Shown here one piece after another: positions 6,933-9,478 of a stretch of 9,478 bases of DNA (positions are counted from its first letter, which is position 1; each line of letters begins with the position of its first letter). The stretch covers positions 1 through 9,478 of the forward strand of contig CALXZS010000043.1 of the NCBI GenBank assembly GCA_944393305.1, given 5' to 3'. Position numbers and translations under genes: made by a program. Source of the stretch: an uncultured Clostridia bacterium. GTDB taxonomy: Bacteria; Bacillota; Clostridia; TANB77; CAG-508. Under the pieces are notes generated by a model. That model was not told the origin of the DNA. It was given only the letters and a program-made list of their open reading frames with translations, and searched no databases.

Positions 6933-6938
6933 CCTCCT
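6933..6938 (-). promoter_or_regulatory. Ribosome binding site that decides the gene B start
   Basis: A perfect AGGAGG on the minus strand, seven bases before the ATG at 6925. It rules out the 28-residue N-terminal extension that is open upstream, since that stretch contains the promoter -10 and -35 elements. Confidence 0.9.
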
Positions 6939-6980
6939 AATATTAATTGTTTTAGGATTTTGCTAACATATGTATTGTCT

Positions 6981-7009
6981 ATTATACCATAGAAATAGTT
7001 AAAAGTCAA
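6981..7009 (-). promoter_or_regulatory. Sigma-A promoter for the minus-strand cassette genes
   Basis: On the minus strand, TTGACT (7004-7009) is followed after 17 bases by TATAAT (6981-6986). TGG directly precedes the -10, giving an extended -10. Transcription would start near 6974 and cover genes B and A. Confidence 0.85.
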
Positions 7010-7010
7010 A

Positions 7011-7047
7011 TTATGTTAATAAGAATAAACGTAAAGTAATTACATAA
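7011..7047. promoter_or_regulatory. Possible operator dyad between the divergent promoters
   Basis: TTATGTTAAT at 7011-7020 and AATTACATAA at 7038-7047 form an imperfect inverted repeat (8 of 10 positions, with the six outer bases perfect). It fills the space between the two -35 elements. A related CTAACATAT lies at 6963-6971, beside the minus-strand start site. This would suit a regulator such as gene B, but AT-rich DNA makes such dyads easily by chance. Confidence 0.3.
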
Positions 7048-7048
7048 C

Positions 7049-7077
7049 TTGCAAAAAGCAAAATTATGTGGTATAAT
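7049..7077 (+). promoter_or_regulatory. Sigma-A promoter for the basic-protein gene
   Basis: TTGCAA (7049-7054) and TATAAT (7072-7077) are separated by 17 bases, with TGTGG immediately before the -10 giving an extended -10. The weaker -35 is offset by the perfect extended -10. Transcription would start near 7084, about 50 bases before the chosen start codon. Its -10 region closely resembles that of the opposing promoter. Confidence 0.8.
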
Positions 7078-7134
7078 ATTATTAGTTCCTTGGAAAAATA
7101 TTTGCCTATGGGCAAAAAAGAAAGGTTGAAAAAA

Positions 7135-7482
7135 ATGGAAAATGTTAAGACCCCCGTCGCGATCTCTAAAAAGTCCCAAAAGAGCAAGCCTGCGAAGCCG
7201 CAGAAGGCAGAAACTTACGTAAGTAAGTATTACAAAAAAACAAAAAAGGAACTTCTGAAGGCTATTAAGAAGGCGGAGCTCGGAACTATTATTCGGGTAA
7301 ATGTCGTTGCCAATAGAGTATATCTCTATTGGGAAAATCGGAGGTACGAAATTCTCAAAATCCATCTGAAAAAGATTATTCAGTGGATAGAGAGAAAAAA
7401 CAAACGGTCGTTTTACACAAAATGGCGGTTTGTAAAAAATGGGAAGAATCGTTATACTGTACTGTTAGTTCAACGGTTCTAA
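7135..7482 (+). CDS. Unrecognised small, strongly basic protein of the cassette (gene C)
   Basis: I do not recognise this protein. From the ATG at 7135 it has 115 residues, with 32 Lys/Arg against 7 Glu and no Asp. The first 45 residues are a Lys/Ser/Pro/Ala-rich, probably disordered tail. About 50-115 look folded: two beta-like strands (TIIRVNVVANRVYLYWENRR), a helix (about 73-88) and a C-terminal strand pair (TKWRFVKNGKNRYTVLLVQR). The charge suggests nucleic-acid binding, which is inference. An in-frame ATG at 7066 overlaps the promoter -10 and is rejected. ATG 7108 is possible but has a poorer ribosome site than AAAGG at 7121-7125, nine bases before 7135. GC is high: 31 of 60 bases at 7141-7200. 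CGG arginine codons recur, unlike the AGA-dominated native genes. Confidence 0.75.
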   Translation: MENVKTPVAISKKSQKSKPAKPQKAETYVSKYYKKTKKELLKAIKKAELGTIIRVNVVANRVYLYWENRRYEILKIHLKKIIQWIERKNKRSFYTKWRFVKNGKNRYTVLLVQRF

Positions 7483-7503
7483 GTAACCCCTAACCTTTCG
7501 CAG

Positions 7504-7540
7504 AAAGAGCCACTCCCGTCTTCGGCATAGTGGCTCTTTT
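7504..7540 (+). terminator. Intrinsic terminator after the basic-protein gene
   Basis: An 11-pair perfect stem (AAAGAGCCACT at 7504-7514 with its complement at 7529-7539) has a 14-base loop that can hold a small inner CCG-TCTT-CGG hairpin. A T-rich tail follows. It lies 22 bases after the stop of gene C and marks the right edge of the high-GC block. Confidence 0.9.
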
Positions 7541-7645
7541 CTTATGCGTTTTAGAAATGTTTTTAGTGACATCTTAAAAAAATATAATTGAGCTATTGAT
7601 AGGAAACTTTAAACATACGAATTGAAGAATATTATGTAAAAATGG

Positions 7646-7674
7646 TTTACAAAATGTGGTATATAAGATATAAT
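7646..7674 (+). promoter_or_regulatory. Sigma-A promoter of lysS
   Basis: TTTACA (7646-7651) and TATAAT (7669-7674) lie 17 bases apart, one mismatch from full consensus. Transcription would start near 7681, leaving only about 25 bases of leader, too short for a T-box or riboswitch. The interval 7545-7645 is AT-rich and shows no other feature. Confidence 0.85.
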
Positions 7675-7706
7675 AATATATATTAAAAAAGCGGAGGTAC
7701 ATAAAA

Positions 7707-9191
7707 ATGGAAGAAAACAATCAAGAATTAGACATGAATCATTTAATGGAAGTTAGAAAAGAAAAATTAGATAAATTAAAAGAAGAAGGAAAAAATCCTT
7801 TTGAAATTACAAAATTCAATAAAACACATACAACAAAAGAAATTATAGACAACTATGAAAAATTAGAAGGAAAAGATGTAACAGTAGCCGGAAGAATTAT
7901 GGCAAAAAGAATAATGGGAAAAGCCTCATTTTGTCATATTCAAGATGGTGAAGGTAAAATTCAAAGTTATGTTAGCATAAATGATTTAGGTGAAGAAAGT
8001 TACAAACAATTTAAAGAATACGATATTGGAGATATTATAGGAATTACAGGATTTGTATTTAAAACTAGAACAGAAGAAATATCTATTCATGCAAAAGAAG
8101 TAACTTTACTTGCAAAATCTTTAAAACCACTTCCAGAAAAATTCCATGGTTTAAAAGATACAGATTTAAGATATAGACAAAGATATGTAGATTTAATAGT
8201 AAATCCAGAAGTTAGAGAAACTTTCAAAAAAAGAAGTATAATAATAAAAGAGCTAAGAAAAATACTAGACGAAAAAGGATATTTAGAAGTTGAAACACCA
8301 ATACTTAACAATTTAATTACAGGTGACGCAGCTAGACCTTTTGAAACACATCATAATACATTAGATATAGATATGTATTTAAGAATAGCACCAGAGCTTA
8401 ACTTAAAAAGATTAGTAGTAGGTGGATTCGAAAAAGTATATGAAGTATGTAAAAACTTTAGAAATGAAGGAATGGACATTAAACACAATCCAGAGTTTAC
8501 TAATGTAGAATTATATGCAGCATATCATGACTATAATGACATGATGGATATAACAGAAGAAATCATTACAAAACTATGCATGAAGGTAAATGGCACACTA
8601 AAAATTAATTACCAAGGAACAGATTTAGATTTGAGTACACCTTGGAAAAGAATTACAATGATAGATTCTATAAAAGAGGTTACAGGAATAGATTTTAATG
8701 AAATAAAAACTGATGAAGAGGCAAGAAAGATTGCAGAAGAAAAAGGAGTAGAATTAGAAGAAGGAAAAAATACAAAAGGACATATTATAAATGAGTTCTT
8801 TGAAACATTTGTTGAAGAAACACTAATTCAGCCAACATTCATAATGGACTATCCTGTTGAAATATCACCACTTACAAAGAGAAAAAAAGACAATCCAAGT
8901 CTAACAGAAAGATTTGAAGTGTTTATTGGTGGTAGAGAATATGGAAATGCTTATTCTGAATTAAATGATCCAATAGACCAATATGAAAGATTAAAGAAAC
9001 AAGCAGAAGCTAGAGCAAATGGTGATGAAGAAGCAGGAATGATGGATGAAGACTTTGTAAATGCACTAGAAATAGGACTTCCACCAACAGGAGGGTTAGG
9101 AATTGGACTAGATAGATTGATAATGCTACTTACAAATTCTGCTTCAATTAGAGATATAGTACTATTCCCAACAATGAAACCATTGGCATAG
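7707..9191 (+). CDS. lysS: Lysyl-tRNA synthetase, class II
   Basis: This cytoplasmic enzyme activates lysine with ATP and loads it on tRNA-Lys. The 494-residue product is full length. The N-terminal OB-fold anticodon-binding domain (about 58-150) includes VTVAGRIMAKRIMGKASFCHIQDG. The class II catalytic core begins near 165. Motif 2, FRNEGMDIKHNPEFT, starts at 251 with Arg252 and Glu254. The lysine-pocket region MDYPVEISPLTKR and SELNDPIDQYER follow. Motif 3, GLGIGLDR, is at 463-470 and ends in Arg470. The C-terminus ILFPTMKP-like VLFPTMKPLA is standard. The ATG follows GGAGG at 7693-7697 with nine bases between. Codon use is native (AGA, ATA, GGA). It has its own promoter and appears to be monocistronic within the window. 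Confidence 0.98.
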   Translation: MEENNQELDMNHLMEVRKEKLDKLKEEGKNPFEITKFNKTHTTKEIIDNYEKLEGKDVTVAGRIMAKRIMGKASFCHIQDGEGKIQSYVSINDLGEESYKQFKEYDIGDIIGITGFVFKTRTEEISIHAKEVTLLAKSLKPLPEKFHGLKDTDLRYRQRYVDLIVNPEVRETFKKRSIIIKELRKILDEKGYLEVETPILNNLITGDAARPFETHHNTLDIDMYLRIAPELNLKRLVVGGFEKVYEVCKNFRNEGMDIKHNPEFTNVELYAAYHDYNDMMDITEEIITKLCMKVNGTLKINYQGTDLDLSTPWKRITMIDSIKEVTGIDFNEIKTDEEARKIAEEKGVELEEGKNTKGHIINEFFETFVEETLIQPTFIMDYPVEISPLTKRKKDNPSLTERFEVFIGGREYGNAYSELNDPIDQYERLKKQAEARANGDEEAGMMDEDFVNALEIGLPPTGGLGIGLDRLIMLLTNSASIRDIVLFPTMKPLA

Positions 9192-9478
9192 AACATTAGC
9201 AAATTAAAAATAAATCTTAATAAATACTAAAAACTCTTAATATGTTGCAAATAGCGAGTTATAGACAATATAAAAAGAATAGGAAAATCTAATAAAAACT
9301 AATGAATTTTAATAAATTTATTCTAGTAGCTGTAAAATAGCTGTAAAAATTTAAAGAGATTTAAAGGCTTTTAAAGAGTTTTTATAAGTTAATAACTGTA
9401 ATAAATACAAAATAAAAATAGAAAATGTAGTTATTGAAATAATATCTAACATATAGAAGTTAATTTAGAAATAAGTTA
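9192..9478. other. AT-rich intergenic region after lysS
   Basis: I see no gene, RNA or clear terminator here. Short repeats are present: TAGCTGTAAAA in tandem at 9327-9337 and 9338-9348, TCTTAATA at 9215-9222 and 9235-9242, and the palindrome AATAAATTTATT at 9311-9322. All are of the kind expected in very AT-rich DNA. The next gene must lie beyond the window. Confidence 0.6.

Larger units (their letters stand above)
5690..7545. other. Acquired-looking three-gene cassette with divergent promoters
   Basis: This block differs from the DNA on both sides. For example, 24 of 60 bases are G or C at 6181-6240 and 31 of 60 at 7141-7200, against 12 of 60 in recN at 3901-3960. It holds two overlapping minus-strand genes (HTH regulator and coiled-coil protein) and one plus-strand basic-protein gene, with promoters back to back and terminators at both ends. 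No transposase, integrase, tRNA or obvious target-site duplication is visible, so the route of entry is unknown. The outer limits are estimates from composition and the two terminators. Confidence 0.65.

Noticed and set aside
6926..7009. 28-residue N-terminal extension of the cassette HTH gene
   Set aside because: It overlaps the minus-strand -10 and -35 elements, while AGGAGG is correctly spaced before the ATG at 6925.
5686..7560. Target-site duplication or attachment site at the cassette edges
   Set aside because: I compared the ends by eye and found only similar T-rich terminator tails, no convincing direct repeat, and no tRNA gene.
7654..7663. Ten-base match ATGTGGTATA shared by the lysS leader and the gene C promoter (7066-7075)
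   Set aside because: It is mostly the TG plus TATA part of promoter-like sequence and could easily arise by chance. The flanks do not match.
7545..7706. T-box or lysine riboswitch before lysS
   Set aside because: The promoter leaves only about 25 bases of leader, and no T-box sequence or terminator hairpin lies between it and the gene.
9192..9478. CRISPR array, small RNA or small gene after lysS
   Set aside because: Repeats are short, irregular and AT-only, without regular spacing. Open frames there are under 20 codons with no ribosome site.

Overview
The window comes from a very AT-rich, low-GC Gram-positive bacterium, most likely an uncultured gut-type member of the Clostridia. The clues are the Firmicutes order of ribosomal genes, strong AGGAGG ribosome binding sites, heavy use of AGA, ATA and GGA codons, consensus sigma-A promoters, and a ribosomal protein L17 carrying a long insertion. 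I recall such an insertion from some Clostridia, but the lineage cannot be fixed from this window alone. The genetic code looks standard.

Positions 18-3007 hold the 3' end of the large ribosomal protein operon: rpsM (S13), rpsK (S11), rpsD (S4), rpoA (RNA polymerase alpha) and rplQ (L17), all on the plus strand and closely spaced. The operon ends at an intrinsic terminator (3057-3095) nested inside a pair of perfect 14-base inverted repeats (3018-3031 and 3098-3111), which looks like a small REP/MITE-type element. A consensus sigma-A promoter (3134-3162) then drives recN (DNA repair ATPase). An ADP-ribosylglycohydrolase family gene follows 30 bases after recN and ends at a strong two-way terminator (5642-5685).

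Positions about 5690-7545 are unlike the rest. They have visibly higher GC, mixed arginine codons including CGG, and the window's only TGA stop. Three unrecognised genes are arranged divergently. On the minus strand a 123-residue helix-turn-helix protein overlaps by 20 bases a 291-residue protein with a putative N-terminal HTH, a central coiled coil and a C-terminal domain. On the plus strand lies a 115-residue, very basic protein. Each transcription unit has its own sigma-A promoter with an extended -10 (TGG-TATAAT), and the block is closed by terminators at both ends. It reads as a compact acquired cassette sitting in the intergenic space before lysS, and it is the best candidate here for an undescribed system. 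No enzyme, integrase or toxin domain is recognisable, so its function stays open.

Positions 7541-9191 hold a native AT-rich leader with a good promoter and lysS, a full-length class II lysyl-tRNA synthetase. The last 287 bases (9192-9478) are AT-rich, contain short repeats, and show no gene or clear terminator.
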